Program-made: the position numbers and the translations under genes | Shown here: positions 35,796-45,279 of the stretch, piece by piece | Layout of the letters: each line of letters starts with the position of its first letter | How positions within the stretch are numbered: position 1 is the first letter of the stretch | Assembly: GCA_040007395.1 (NCBI GenBank) | Contig: JBDTVG010000225.1 | Coordinates: 1 to 51,012 of the forward strand | Source: DATGFK01 sp040007395 | GTDB lineage: Bacteria; Chloroflexota; Anaerolineae; Aggregatilineales; UBA2796 | Length of the DNA stretch: 51,012 bases | Direction: 5' to 3' | The notes under the pieces: generated by a model | Told to the model about the DNA's origin: nothing | The model's input: only the letters and a program-made list of their open reading frames with translations | Databases searched by the model: none

Positions 35796-38486
35796 ATGTT
35801 GCGTCGGACTCTGATTGTTGTGATTTGTCTTATAGCCTTAACTGTTGGTGCGTTGGCAACACCTGCTCACGCTGCCGTCGCCATCAGTGGTAAGGTATTC
35901 CGTGACTTTGACGAAAGCGGGGTGCAGCTCGCGAGTGTTGAGCCACCTATTGCTGGGATCACGGTCACGGCCTATGATAGCACGGGCGCAGCCGTAGGTA
36001 CCGCAACTACGGATGCTGCCGGGAACTATACCTTGAACGTACCAGCCGCCGTTCAAGTTCGCCTCGAGTTTACGGGTATTCCCTCGTACTTGCGACCGGG
36101 CGTATTCGGCACCGAATCAAGTACAACGGTTACGTTTGTGACGGGGCCAGCCGCCAATGTCGATCTGGCGTTGGCAAACCCCGGTCAATACTGTCAGGCA
36201 AATCCGCAGCTCGTTACAAGTTGTTACGCATTTGGCCCTGCCACTGGAATCCAGCCCGGCGGGAACGGCAATACACCGGCTATTATCTCTTTCCCGTATA
36301 ATGCGGGAGTCCCTGTACCACCGCCGCCACCGCCGCCACAAGTCCCGGATACGACAATTGCTACTTCTGGTCAAGTTGGTGCCACTTTCGGATTAGGCAA
36401 TCACCCACTTTCCAACAGCTTGTTTACCGCCGCCTTCATGAAGCGTCATGCAGGCTTCGGTCCCGATGGCCCCGGTGCAATCTACCGGATCGATGCGACG
36501 ACCAATGCGGTGAATACCTTTACCGTTCTCAATGCTGGTACTGACCCACATACGCCGGGCAATACTGCTGCATTGTGGCGGCGCGACTCACAAGCAGCCT
36601 TTGATGATGTGGGCAAGCTCTCGCTGGGGGGACTAGTTGTCGACGACAACGCCAACATGCTGTACGTGGTTAATCTGGCGGATAATCAACTTTATCAAAT
36701 CCCGATTCTCTTTACACCGCCGGGACCGCCGACAGCAGGAGCGATCAAGAGCTTTGCCATCCCCGGTAATCTGTGTGCCGCCGCGACAGATGCTCGACCT
36801 TTTGGACTAGGCATTCATGATGGTCTGATCTACGTAGGCGAAGTTTGCTCGGCTGAGGCTTCTCAACTGGATACCAATCTTCGTGCCATTGTCTACTCCT
36901 TTGACCCGACAAACAATGGATTCACGGCACGGCTAAATTTCCCCCTGAATTACCCGCGTGGTTGTGTGAATGACGCGCCATCACCCGGTTGTGCCCTCGC
37001 GCCCCTTCAGGGTCCGCCGTTTCGTAATGCAGGCTTTATTGCCGCATGGCAACCATGGCTGCCGCCGAACTCGTCCTTCTTTAATGCGTCCAAGACACAG
37101 CCCAACAACGCACTGACAATGCCGCAGCCTATCTTCACGAGCGTTGTCTTCGACGGAGAAGATATGGTTCTGGCCTTCCGTGACCGTTTTGCCGATCAAT
37201 CGGGTCATGGAACACCCAACCCAGTTCCGCTAAATCCCCCAAACTTTGATTTTGACTATAACGGCATTTCTGGCGGTGACATTTTGCGGGCTTGCGGAAA
37301 CCTGACTACCGGATGGGTAATTGAAGATAACTCTGGATGCGGCACGGTTACTAATACAGCCGGTCAAAATACGAATCAGGGGCCGGGAGGTGGCGAGTAT
37401 TACTTTCAGGATGCAACGAACCAAACGGTAGTTAACCCGCAAGGACAACCGCATCAAGAATTGGCCTTAGGCGGGTTGTCGCAGCTTCCCGGCAAAACCC
37501 AAGTCGTTGCTACCGTATTCGATCCACTGAACGCCTTTTTTACGGCAGGTACGCGCTGGTATAGCAATGATGGTACGGGCGCTAACCAAACTGGGTATCT
37601 AATCTTTAATAATGCGCCGGGGAACTTTGGTAAGGCTAACGGTCTGGGCGGGTTGCAGGCGTTATGCGCTCCGGCTCCTATTGAGATCGGCAACCGAGTC
37701 TGGATCGATCCTGATCGTAACGGAATTCAAGATCCCGGTGAGACACCAGTCGCAGGGGTGCATGTCCGACTCTACGATAAAACGGGAGTAACCCAACTTG
37801 CCGAGGCGATTACCGATGCCAGTGGGACATACTATTTCACATCAAATGCAGCAGCGGTCATCGGTACAACCCGCGTGTACTATAACTTTCAGTATGATCT
37901 AGGCTACGAGATTCGACTGGATGACCCAGCCGATTACGCAGCAGGTGGCCCGTTGTTTGGCTATGTACTCACGCCGAATAACACGGGCAGCGTTATCAAT
38001 GATTCCAACGGAATCGTCATCAGTGGCTTTCCAGCAACCGATATTACCGTTGGCAACCCCGGCGACAACGATCACACCTTTGATTTTGGGTTTAGCTTGC
38101 CTGCGCCTACACCGACTCCCACACCGACTTCTACTTCCACGCCTACGGATACTCCTACGCCAACCAATACGCCAAGTGCCACACCGACCTTGGGCACCCC
38201 ACCACCCGGCGGCACTCCACCACCCGGCGGTCCGACACCTACTGGGACTTTGACTCCCATTGGGACACCGGGTAACACGGCAACGGCTGTCATTCGCACC
38301 CAGATCGCGGCTGAAATCACTCGGTTAGCAATCCTTGGTACGCCAGCGCACATGCCTCCGACAGGCTATCCGCCCGCCGACTCAAGCTCCAACACGGCTC
38401 AACAATTGATCGCAGGGTTGTTACTAGCAGTGATCGGCGCAGCGCTGCTCTGGTATCGCTTCCGTCGAAACCACGATAGCATTTGA
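35796..38486 (+). CDS. Secreted, C-terminally anchored SdrD-B-like surface protein
   Basis: The 896-residue protein starts with a signal peptide (MLRRTLIVVICLIALTVGAL, cleavage near AHA-AVA). SdrD-B-like domains are at about residues 28-130 (ISGKVFRDFDESGVQ) and 630-770 (IGNRVWIDPDRNGIQDPGET, Asp-rich calcium loop). The centre (about 140-620) is a probable beta-propeller-like or extended region. A Thr/Pro-rich stalk (about 770-840) and a final membrane segment with Arg-Arg follow (LIAGLLLAVIGAALLWYRF, about 872-890). It should be displayed on the cell surface. There is no sortase motif. A strong terminator follows. Confidence 0.88.
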   Translation: MLRRTLIVVICLIALTVGALATPAHAAVAISGKVFRDFDESGVQLASVEPPIAGITVTAYDSTGAAVGTATTDAAGNYTLNVPAAVQVRLEFTGIPSYLRPGVFGTESSTTVTFVTGPAANVDLALANPGQYCQANPQLVTSCYAFGPATGIQPGGNGNTPAIISFPYNAGVPVPPPPPPPQVPDTTIATSGQVGATFGLGNHPLSNSLFTAAFMKRHAGFGPDGPGAIYRIDATTNAVNTFTVLNAGTDPHTPGNTAALWRRDSQAAFDDVGKLSLGGLVVDDNANMLYVVNLADNQLYQIPILFTPPGPPTAGAIKSFAIPGNLCAAATDARPFGLGIHDGLIYVGEVCSAEASQLDTNLRAIVYSFDPTNNGFTARLNFPLNYPRGCVNDAPSPGCALAPLQGPPFRNAGFIAAWQPWLPPNSSFFNASKTQPNNALTMPQPIFTSVVFDGEDMVLAFRDRFADQSGHGTPNPVPLNPPNFDFDYNGISGGDILRACGNLTTGWVIEDNSGCGTVTNTAGQNTNQGPGGGEYYFQDATNQTVVNPQGQPHQELALGGLSQLPGKTQVVATVFDPLNAFFTAGTRWYSNDGTGANQTGYLIFNNAPGNFGKANGLGGLQALCAPAPIEIGNRVWIDPDRNGIQDPGETPVAGVHVRLYDKTGVTQLAEAITDASGTYYFTSNAAAVIGTTRVYYNFQYDLGYEIRLDDPADYAAGGPLFGYVLTPNNTGSVINDSNGIVISGFPATDITVGNPGDNDHTFDFGFSLPAPTPTPTPTSTSTPTDTPTPTNTPSATPTLGTPPPGGTPPPGGPTPTGTLTPIGTPGNTATAVIRTQIAAEITRLAILGTPAHMPPTGYPPADSSSNTAQQLIAGLLLAVIGAALLWYRFRRNHDSI

Positions 38487-38551
38487 TCTGACTGAGCAAG
38501 ATACGTGTAAAACTCCCTTCCACATTTCGTAGAGGGGAGTCAAAAATTCTG

Positions 38552-38592
38552 AAAGCCCTGCCTTGAAACAGCTATTTTCAAGGCAGGGCTTT
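38552..38592 (+). terminator. Terminator of the SdrD-B-like gene
   Basis: AAAGCCCTGCCTTGAAA (38552-38568) and TTTCAAGGCAGGGCTTT (38576-38592) form a perfect 17-bp stem around a 7-nt loop. The T-run continues as TTTTG. Confidence 0.95.
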
Positions 38593-38749
38593 TGTTTACA
38601 ATGAAAATTGATGCGTTTGCCGTGAGAATGGGCTACGCTCTGTTTGTGTTGTTGGGTGCTTTCCAGCATAATTGCTTCATAAGGTTACACAGCCCGAACG
38701 ATCCCAATAATTTTTAGTCCGGTTTACTAAACCGCCTCGGAGACCTCAC

Positions 38750-41383
38750 ATGTCCACAACCATGCCTATTATTAGCAAACGCTATTTGCTGCACCAACAA
38801 ATTGGTCAGGGCGGCATGGGCGCAGTCTACCTCGCGCTGGATCGCTTGACCGGACAGAATGTTGCCCTCAAGCGTGTACTTGTCAGCCCAAAGAATCTCA
38901 GCTTTTCCACTTACGATCCAGCAACTGATCTGCGGTTGGCGCTAGCTCAAGAATTTCGAGTCATGTCATCGCTGCGCCACCCGAATATCGCCAGTGTACT
39001 AGATTACGGTTTCGACGATGAACGCCAACCCTACTTCACTATGGAGTTTTTGGACAACGCACAAGCCCTCAACAATGTCTACTACGGATCGGATCAAGAA
39101 AAAGCCAATGCACTGATTCAGGTTTTACAGGCGTTGGCCTACCTGCATCGACGCGGAATCATTCATCGTGACCTGAAACCAAGTAACATTCTGGTCGTTG
39201 GTGAGCAGATTAAGGTGCTGGACTTTGGTGTATCGCTCAACCGTGACGAGATAAATCCCGACTCGGATGTCATCGCGGGGACGCTGGACTTCATGGCTCC
39301 AGAGATCTTGTTGGGCGATTCAGCCAGTGAGGCTTCGGATCTTTACGCAGTGGGCGTAATCGGCTATGAGTTGTTCACGGGCAAGCGACTTTGGCAAAAC
39401 TTCACGATCAATTCCTTGAGCGTGGAGATTCTGAATTGGATTCCCAATGTGGACGAAGTAACGCATAAGCATGTCGCTTCGGTACTCTTGACACTGTTAA
39501 GCAAGTCGCCAGAAGATCGTTACGCGAATGCCGAAGAAGCGATTATCGCCCTAAGCGAGGCGATTGACCAACCACCGCCCACTGAAAGCGCCGCTATCCG
39601 TGAGAGCTTTCTGCAAGCGGCGACTTTTGTTGGGCGTGAGGCTGAGTTAAAGCAGCTTGTCGATACACTAACGGAAGCTACTCAGGGACATGGTAGTGTG
39701 TGGCTTATTGGTGGCGAAAGTGGAGTCGGTAAAACACGCTTGCTGGATGAAGTACGGACTCAGGCGTTGGTACAAGGCGTATTGGTGCTGCGTGGCTACA
39801 ACATCAGCGAAGGCTCCAGCCTCTACCAGATGTGGCGAGCCGCGCTGCGTTGGCTATGTCTGCTAACCGAACTCAGCGACGAAGATGCGGGAGTGTTGAA
39901 AGCGCTTGTACCCGACATTGAGACATTGCTAGGGCGTAAAATTGCTGACGCGCCGCCAGTTAGCGCGGCGTTTGCTCAAGAGCGATTATTGTTGGCGCTT
40001 GAAAATCTGTTCCGCCAACAGCGCCAGCCTATTTTGCTAATTCTCGAAGATTTGCATTGGGCAGGCAGTGAAAGCATTGCGCTGCTGACACGCCTTAATC
40101 ATTTCATTGGCGATCTGGCGTTGGTGGTGGTATGCCTGTATCGCGATGATGAGCGCCCAGAACTGGTCGGGATGCTGCCGGAAGCTCAAGTCCTCAAGCT
40201 CCATCGGCTTGACAAAACCAGCATTGTCGAACTCAGCGCGGCGATGCTCGGTGACAAAGGCCGTCAACCCGCTTTGTTGGATTTGTTGCAGCGCGAAACC
40301 GAAGGTAACGTCTTCTTCCTAGTGGAGATCGTGCGGGCGCTGGCGGAACAAGCCGGACAGTTGGATGCTGTCGGCAATATGGCCTTACCAGAGCATGTCT
40401 TCGCGGGTGGTGTGAGTCAGATAGTCCAACGGCGATTGGATCGTGTGCCTGCGGAACATCGCGCACTGTTGCAATTGGCGGCGATTACCGGACGACAGCT
40501 TGATTTAAAGATCTTGCAGCAGTTGGTTGACGCGACCGTTAATCTGGATCAATGGCTGGCAATTTGTGCCAATACGGCTGTCCTCGAAGTTCAGGATGGG
40601 ACATGGCGGTTTGCCCATGACAAACTGCGCGACGGGGTATTGAAGGATCTGCCCGACGACAAGAGTCGCGAATTACACCGACAGGTCGCCACCCAGATCG
40701 AAACGGTGTATCTATACGCGCCAGAATATACCGCGTCGGCTACTTATCATTGGACGATGGCGGGCGACACCGCCAAAGAAGCTCACTATGCAACATTGGC
40801 GGGCAAACAAGCCCTTGCCAGCAGCGCCTATCAGGAAGCGGTCAAGTTTTTGGATCGCGCACTCGTGTTAGTCAGTACCGAAAATGCAGATGAGAAAAAA
40901 CGTGGCGATCTAAAGCGACAATTGGGGGAAGCCTACATGGGGCTGAATGAGCCTGAACTCGCCAAGCAGATGATTCAGGATAGCCTCGACATCTTTAAGG
41001 CGATTCCCTACCGATGGGGTATTGCCTCAGCGCTTAACGATCTGGGCAACGTATATTTCAGTTTGGGTCGCTTCCAAGAAGCGATGCCCTATTTCCGCGA
41101 AGCATTGCAAACCGCCATGAGTACACGAGCGATCCCGGTAGCGTTGGCTTCCATTGTCGGGATTGCCAGCCTACTCGCCGAAGATAAACAGTGCGAACGG
41201 GCATTGACGTTGGCAACCTTTATCCTGCACCACTCGATCACTGATAAACCTACTGCCTACCGCGCTGAACGTCTGCTGCAAGAAATGAAGGTGCAGCTTC
41301 CGCCAGAAACTGCCCATGCTGCCGAGGAAAAAGGCAATGCGACCAGTATGGCAGAAGTAGCGAAGGAAATTTTGGGAACATGA
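38750..41383 (+). CDS. Ser/Thr protein kinase fused to AAA ATPase and TPR domains
   Basis: The 877-residue protein has an N-terminal Hanks-type kinase (about 10-270): glycine loop IGQGGMGAVYLA, Lys41 in ALKRV, HRDLKPSN near 138-145 and DFGVS near 160. A large AAA/STAND-type ATPase follows, with Walker A GGESGVGKT near 321-329 and Walker B LLILEDLHWAG near 425-435. The C-terminal third (about 690-860) has TPR repeats (LGEAYMGLNEPELAKQMIQDSL and similar). No membrane segment is seen. This fused architecture is typical of large signalling proteins in Chloroflexota and actinobacteria. GGAG precedes the ATG. Confidence 0.93.
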   Translation: MSTTMPIISKRYLLHQQIGQGGMGAVYLALDRLTGQNVALKRVLVSPKNLSFSTYDPATDLRLALAQEFRVMSSLRHPNIASVLDYGFDDERQPYFTMEFLDNAQALNNVYYGSDQEKANALIQVLQALAYLHRRGIIHRDLKPSNILVVGEQIKVLDFGVSLNRDEINPDSDVIAGTLDFMAPEILLGDSASEASDLYAVGVIGYELFTGKRLWQNFTINSLSVEILNWIPNVDEVTHKHVASVLLTLLSKSPEDRYANAEEAIIALSEAIDQPPPTESAAIRESFLQAATFVGREAELKQLVDTLTEATQGHGSVWLIGGESGVGKTRLLDEVRTQALVQGVLVLRGYNISEGSSLYQMWRAALRWLCLLTELSDEDAGVLKALVPDIETLLGRKIADAPPVSAAFAQERLLLALENLFRQQRQPILLILEDLHWAGSESIALLTRLNHFIGDLALVVVCLYRDDERPELVGMLPEAQVLKLHRLDKTSIVELSAAMLGDKGRQPALLDLLQRETEGNVFFLVEIVRALAEQAGQLDAVGNMALPEHVFAGGVSQIVQRRLDRVPAEHRALLQLAAITGRQLDLKILQQLVDATVNLDQWLAICANTAVLEVQDGTWRFAHDKLRDGVLKDLPDDKSRELHRQVATQIETVYLYAPEYTASATYHWTMAGDTAKEAHYATLAGKQALASSAYQEAVKFLDRALVLVSTENADEKKRGDLKRQLGEAYMGLNEPELAKQMIQDSLDIFKAIPYRWGIASALNDLGNVYFSLGRFQEAMPYFREALQTAMSTRAIPVALASIVGIASLLAEDKQCERALTLATFILHHSITDKPTAYRAERLLQEMKVQLPPETAHAAEEKGNATSMAEVAKEILGT

Positions 41384-41404
41384 GAGGAAGACTGACACAC
41401 CAAT

Positions 41405-41836
41405 TTGTTAACTGAACGGGAAAAGGCTGTGGTCGCAATAGTTATCATTGGTGTGACAATCTTTTTGATTGTCAATATCTTTAAAGAGTTGACTATTGAG
41501 CCTTCCCCGATTGATACCAGAATAATAGTACAGGCTGAGGTCGAACAAATATTGCAGCCAGCCAAAGGGCCGATTGCTGGCACTTATACGAATCCAGCCA
41601 TTGGACCATTTGGATTTGCCTGTGAGAACTCTCTGCCTGAAGTTATGAAAAGAAACAAAAATCGGTACACAATAACAGTTGTCAAAATGTGGAATGATAA
41701 GGGGCCATTCGCAACGGAAGTGCTTGTTGATATTTTGTTTCCCGATGGTGCACATGTCGAGATGCAGTATGATGTGTATACGCTTAAATCGTGTCGTGTA
41801 TTATCTCGTCAGACTGGTTTTCCGGTGCGACAATGA
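41405..41836 (+). CDS. Small membrane-anchored protein downstream of the kinase gene
   Basis: The 143-residue protein starts at TTG 41405; no ATG or GTG is available upstream in frame. One hydrophobic segment lies at residues 9-26 (VAIVIIGVTIFLIVNIF). The rest is soluble, with ACENSLPEVMKRNKNRY near the middle. I do not recognise a family. It begins 21 bp after the kinase stop, with GAGAGGAAG upstream, so it is probably co-expressed with the kinase. Confidence 0.65.
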   Translation: MLTEREKAVVAIVIIGVTIFLIVNIFKELTIEPSPIDTRIIVQAEVEQILQPAKGPIAGTYTNPAIGPFGFACENSLPEVMKRNKNRYTITVVKMWNDKGPFATEVLVDILFPDGAHVEMQYDVYTLKSCRVLSRQTGFPVRQ

Positions 41837-41921
41837 GTTGTTCCATGATGCAAACCGCCTAGTTCTGTTGTATGCAATCGAGATCTCTATTTTACAACAG
41901 TTTCGCCTCCACCATATTGTA

Positions 41922-43157
41922 TTATCCGTCCCAGCGCTTGAAGATCACGACAGCGTTATGCCCGCCGAAGCCAAACGAATTGGACATGACATAGCGCAGA
42001 TCGGCGTTTCGGGCAACGTTCGGCACGTAATCCAGATCACACTCCGGGTCAGGATGTTCAAGGTTGATCGTGGGCGGGATCACGCCATCGCGCAGCGCCA
42101 TGACGCATAACACCGCTTCGACAGCGCCTGTCGCGCACATGCCATGACCGAGCATACTCTTGGTTGAGCTAATGGGAACCTTATACGCCTGTTCGCCAAA
42201 CACACGCTTGATAGCGCGTGTCTCATGCAGATCGTTTAGAACGGTGCTCGTGCCATGTGCGTTGATATAGTCAATATCGTTCACGGTAAGATCGGCTTTC
42301 GAGAGGGCGCGGCGCATGGCATAGCACACCGCATCACCGCTAGAATCGGGGGCGGTAATGTGCGACGCATCGCAGCTTGCGCCGTAGCCGACCACTTCCG
42401 CGAGAATTTCTGCGCCGCGTGCCTGAGCATGTTCCAGACTTTCGAGGACTAGTACCGCCGCGCCTTCTGAGGGGACAAAGCCATCGCGAGTCGCGTCGAA
42501 CGGGCGGGAGGCTTTTTCGGGTTCGTCATTGCGTGTCGTGAGCGTCCGCATGGCGTTGAGGCCACCGACACTTGCCGGGATCAATACTGCGTCCGTTGCG
42601 CCGACTAGCACCACCTCTGCATCGCCGCGCCGAATCAGGGCAGCGCCCTCACCGATGGAGACATTGCCTGTCGCACAGGCCGCACTGACTCCAAAGTTGA
42701 TCCCCTTGATACCCAGAAAAATGGCGGGCTGTGCGGAGGCCATACTAGGGATCACCGCTGGAAAAGCGGTGGGGCGGATTTTGTCGATGCCTTTGGTGAA
42801 GATCGTCTCAAATGTCTCGCTCAAGGCATAGCTGCCGCCTACGCCCGACCCGATCATCACGGCGGTGTCGAAGGTGTTCTCTGGGGTGATGCGATACTGC
42901 GCTTGTGTTACCGCGTCCAACGCACAGACAACCGCCCATTGGGCAAAGCGATCCATGCGGCGGGCTTCCTTGTGACCGAGACATTGTGCCGGGTCGAAGT
43001 TCTTGATCTCGCCGCCAATCTGTGTCTCGGTCAGGGTTGCGTCGTAGCGTGTGATCCGCCCGATGCCAGACTTCCCAGCTTTGATGTTGCCCCAAGTTTC
43101 ATCGACCGTATTTCCTAGAGGATTCAGCGTCCCCATGCCGGTTATGACGATGCGTAT
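41922..43157 (-). CDS. fabF: 3-oxoacyl-ACP synthase II (FabF/KAS II)
   Basis: KAS II extends acyl-ACP in fatty acid synthesis by condensing it with malonyl-ACP. The catalytic Cys-His-His set is visible: VSAACATGN (Cys), NAHGTSTVLND (His) and KSMLGHGMCA (His). The first ATG is 43136, but the conserved beta1 strand (RIVITGMGTL) begins upstream: codons ATA (43157), CGC, ATC, GTC, ATA, ACC, GGC, ATG. AAAGGA lies nine bases before the ATA. No ATG, GTG or TTG is available after the in-frame stop at 43175-43173. I place the start at ATA 43157; starting at 43136 would lose beta1. It follows the aldo/keto reductase gene. Confidence 0.9.
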   Translation of the reverse strand: MRIVITGMGTLNPLGNTVDETWGNIKAGKSGIGRITRYDATLTETQIGGEIKNFDPAQCLGHKEARRMDRFAQWAVVCALDAVTQAQYRITPENTFDTAVMIGSGVGGSYALSETFETIFTKGIDKIRPTAFPAVIPSMASAQPAIFLGIKGINFGVSAACATGNVSIGEGAALIRRGDAEVVLVGATDAVLIPASVGGLNAMRTLTTRNDEPEKASRPFDATRDGFVPSEGAAVLVLESLEHAQARGAEILAEVVGYGASCDASHITAPDSSGDAVCYAMRRALSKADLTVNDIDYINAHGTSTVLNDLHETRAIKRVFGEQAYKVPISSTKSMLGHGMCATGAVEAVLCVMALRDGVIPPTINLEHPDPECDLDYVPNVARNADLRYVMSNSFGFGGHNAVVIFKRWDG

Positions 43158-43172
43158 GGTGATTAGTCCTTT

Positions 43173-44273
43173 CTAACGGGAATACAGCCCACGAATTGCG
43201 TCACCTGTGGCGGGAGGTATATCCAACAATCTAAGGTTTTCGGTAATATGGTCGGCCTGCTTCATGCCTACCAGCGAAGTCGTCACGCCGGGGCTGGAGC
43301 GCACAAACTGGATCGCCCGCTGTGCGTCAGTGTCCAACCCGGTCAGGACATGGGCTAACTGCGGCATCAGCGGATTCGCCAGCCGCCCTTCCATCAACGG
43401 CGCACTGGTCATCACCGTCAGGCCGAGTTCGGCGGCGGCCTCAATCGCACTCAAAAAGGCTTCGCCCACCTGCTGATTTTCCAGCGCGAACGCTTCGGTC
43501 ATAAACAGGTTATACGGCAATTGCACATAGCGGAAGTGATGATTCTGTCCCGCCACTTCGGTTGCCAGACTGACCATTTCGGTCAGGGACAGGTAATCGG
43601 GCGTATCGGGCAGCGCACGGTACGCTGTCCAAGTGGCAGTGCCATAGCTGGCGATCCGCCCATCCGCGACGGCTTGTTCCAGCGTTTCTAGCGCATCTAA
43701 CATCCGCGTGCGAAAAGTCTCATGACTCAGCGAGATATGCTGAGTCTCCGGGTTGTGCAGATAGTAAATGTCAATCGTCTCGACACCGAGATTCCGCCGA
43801 CTCCACGCGATCATTTGCTCAAGGTAGTCAGGCGCAATGCAGTGTTGGTAGTTCGAGCAAAATTCGTTGGGGTGCGCCAGACCGGGCGCGATCAAGTTCT
43901 GGTGAACCCATTTACCGGGATCGGCGGGCAGGCTGCGATCAAAAGGCACAAAGCCACCTTTGGTCGCGATGACAATTTCATCCCGGCTCAGTGTGCCATC
44001 TGCTAGCGCTTGAGCCAGCCACACGCCAATCGTCTGTTCGCTGCGCTGGTAGCGATAGTTGATCGCGCTGTCGATGACATTGCAACCAAGTGTCATGGCT
44101 TGGGCATAGGCCGCTGTGTACTCGGCATCGGTCAGGTCGTCTGGTTGCCCCAGATAGGTTCCCAAGCCCACCGACGATACCCACAGACCATCCACCGTTT
44201 GCCGATAGCTGCCCTGTCGCGACTCTGGTTGGCGCTTCATGAAGCGCTGTGTGCCCTCGGTAGTAGCGTGCAT
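43173..44273 (-). CDS. Aldo/keto reductase
   Basis: The 366-residue TIM-barrel enzyme has the AKR catalytic residues Asp in VIDSAINYR, Tyr in the same segment, Lys in VIATKGGFVP and His further on in IYYLHNPE. These enzymes reduce carbonyl groups with NADPH. The substrate is not predictable. Its stop codon touches the fabF ribosome site, and it starts 3 bp after the small membrane protein gene, so the four genes from 45126 to 41922 look like one unit. Confidence 0.92.
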   Translation of the reverse strand: MHATTEGTQRFMKRQPESRQGSYRQTVDGLWVSSVGLGTYLGQPDDLTDAEYTAAYAQAMTLGCNVIDSAINYRYQRSEQTIGVWLAQALADGTLSRDEIVIATKGGFVPFDRSLPADPGKWVHQNLIAPGLAHPNEFCSNYQHCIAPDYLEQMIAWSRRNLGVETIDIYYLHNPETQHISLSHETFRTRMLDALETLEQAVADGRIASYGTATWTAYRALPDTPDYLSLTEMVSLATEVAGQNHHFRYVQLPYNLFMTEAFALENQQVGEAFLSAIEAAAELGLTVMTSAPLMEGRLANPLMPQLAHVLTGLDTDAQRAIQFVRSSPGVTTSLVGMKQADHITENLRLLDIPPATGDAIRGLYSR

Positions 44274-44276
44274 CCG

Positions 44277-44639
44277 CTAGAAAATCCCCAGCAGAATCGC
44301 GCCGAGGAACGCGAGTGCTACTAACATGCCAAGTGCAATCGTGCCTGTAGCGGGCCACACTTCCGTATCCAGCAGGATACCCTGCCGCCGCGAAAAGATC
44401 GGCGGTAGGAAAAAGATCGACCACCCCATAATCAGGATACTGATTAACCCTGCCGCCGGAAGCGCCAATGCCCCGAATGACCAGACTATCCCGCCTTTAG
44501 CATCCGTCCCAAGTGGTTGACGCAATGCCAACAGGATAAAGTCAACCACCAGCAAAACAGCGATGCCAATCCCTAGACTGATAAAGGTCACGCGGTAGGT
44601 ATAGGGACGATCCGCACGGAGTTCAGGTTCACGATCCAT
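44277..44639 (-). CDS. Small three-segment membrane protein
   Basis: The 120-residue protein has three hydrophobic segments (about residues 17-38, 52-78 and 97-118). It has no recognised family. It starts 25 bp after the cupin gene and ends 3 bp before the aldo/keto reductase gene, suggesting co-transcription. Confidence 0.7.
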   Translation of the reverse strand: MDREPELRADRPYTYRVTFISLGIGIAVLLVVDFILLALRQPLGTDAKGGIVWSFGALALPAAGLISILIMGWSIFFLPPIFSRRQGILLDTEVWPATGTIALGMLVALAFLGAILLGIF

Positions 44640-44664
44640 CTATAACTTTAGTCCCTGCAACACG

Positions 44665-45126
44665 TTATCGATTTTGGATTGACCAGTCGAACGCGATTTC
44701 TGGGTCGTCAAACGGGATACGCTGTTCGTCGGGTTCTGCCGGGTTATAGCTTTTGGTGACATGGTAAAACAGGATGACAGGTTTGTTGCCCAGTACCTGA
44801 TAACCGTGTGCAATCCCTACCGGGATCAAGATGCTAACGGGATTATCTTCACCCGCGAAGATAACTTGCGTCTGCTTGTAGGTAGGTGAATCTTGACGGC
44901 AATCGTACAGCACAACACGCGCCATACCGTCCGCCACATACCAAATATCGTCCTGATCGGCGTGCCAGTGGAACGCCTTGATCACGCCGGGATAAGTCTT
45001 GGTGATCGAAGTCTGCCCAAAGTGGCGCAGCAAGTTGTCATCGTCGCGCAAGATCTCGCGGAAGTAACCCCGATCATCACTGTGGGTGGCGAGTTTTTTC
45101 ACGACGACATCATGGATTTTGCCCAT
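44665..45126 (-). CDS. dTDP-4-dehydrorhamnose 3,5-epimerase-like (RmlC-type) cupin
   Basis: The 153-residue protein has the RmlC cupin signature: DDRGYFREI near residues 17-25, IKAFHWHADQDDIWYV with the conserved His, and PVGIAHGYQVLG. RmlC epimerises dTDP-4-keto-6-deoxyglucose in dTDP-L-rhamnose synthesis; related enzymes act on other dTDP sugars. No other rml genes are nearby, so the substrate is uncertain. It heads a leftward unit that continues to fabF. Confidence 0.85.
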   Translation of the reverse strand: MGKIHDVVVKKLATHSDDRGYFREILRDDDNLLRHFGQTSITKTYPGVIKAFHWHADQDDIWYVADGMARVVLYDCRQDSPTYKQTQVIFAGEDNPVSILIPVGIAHGYQVLGNKPVILFYHVTKSYNPAEPDEQRIPFDDPEIAFDWSIQNR

Positions 45127-45279
45127 GTAAAAATTCCTTTGAATGCTAAGTTCAGGTCAATGACGCATGATGGGAATCATATCGCAGGGGATGGAATGTG
45201 TCTACGTTGTGTTACAAATCGAGTTACTACAGCAAATGTCAGATTGGTTGACCCAATCTACATAAACCGTACAACTCAG

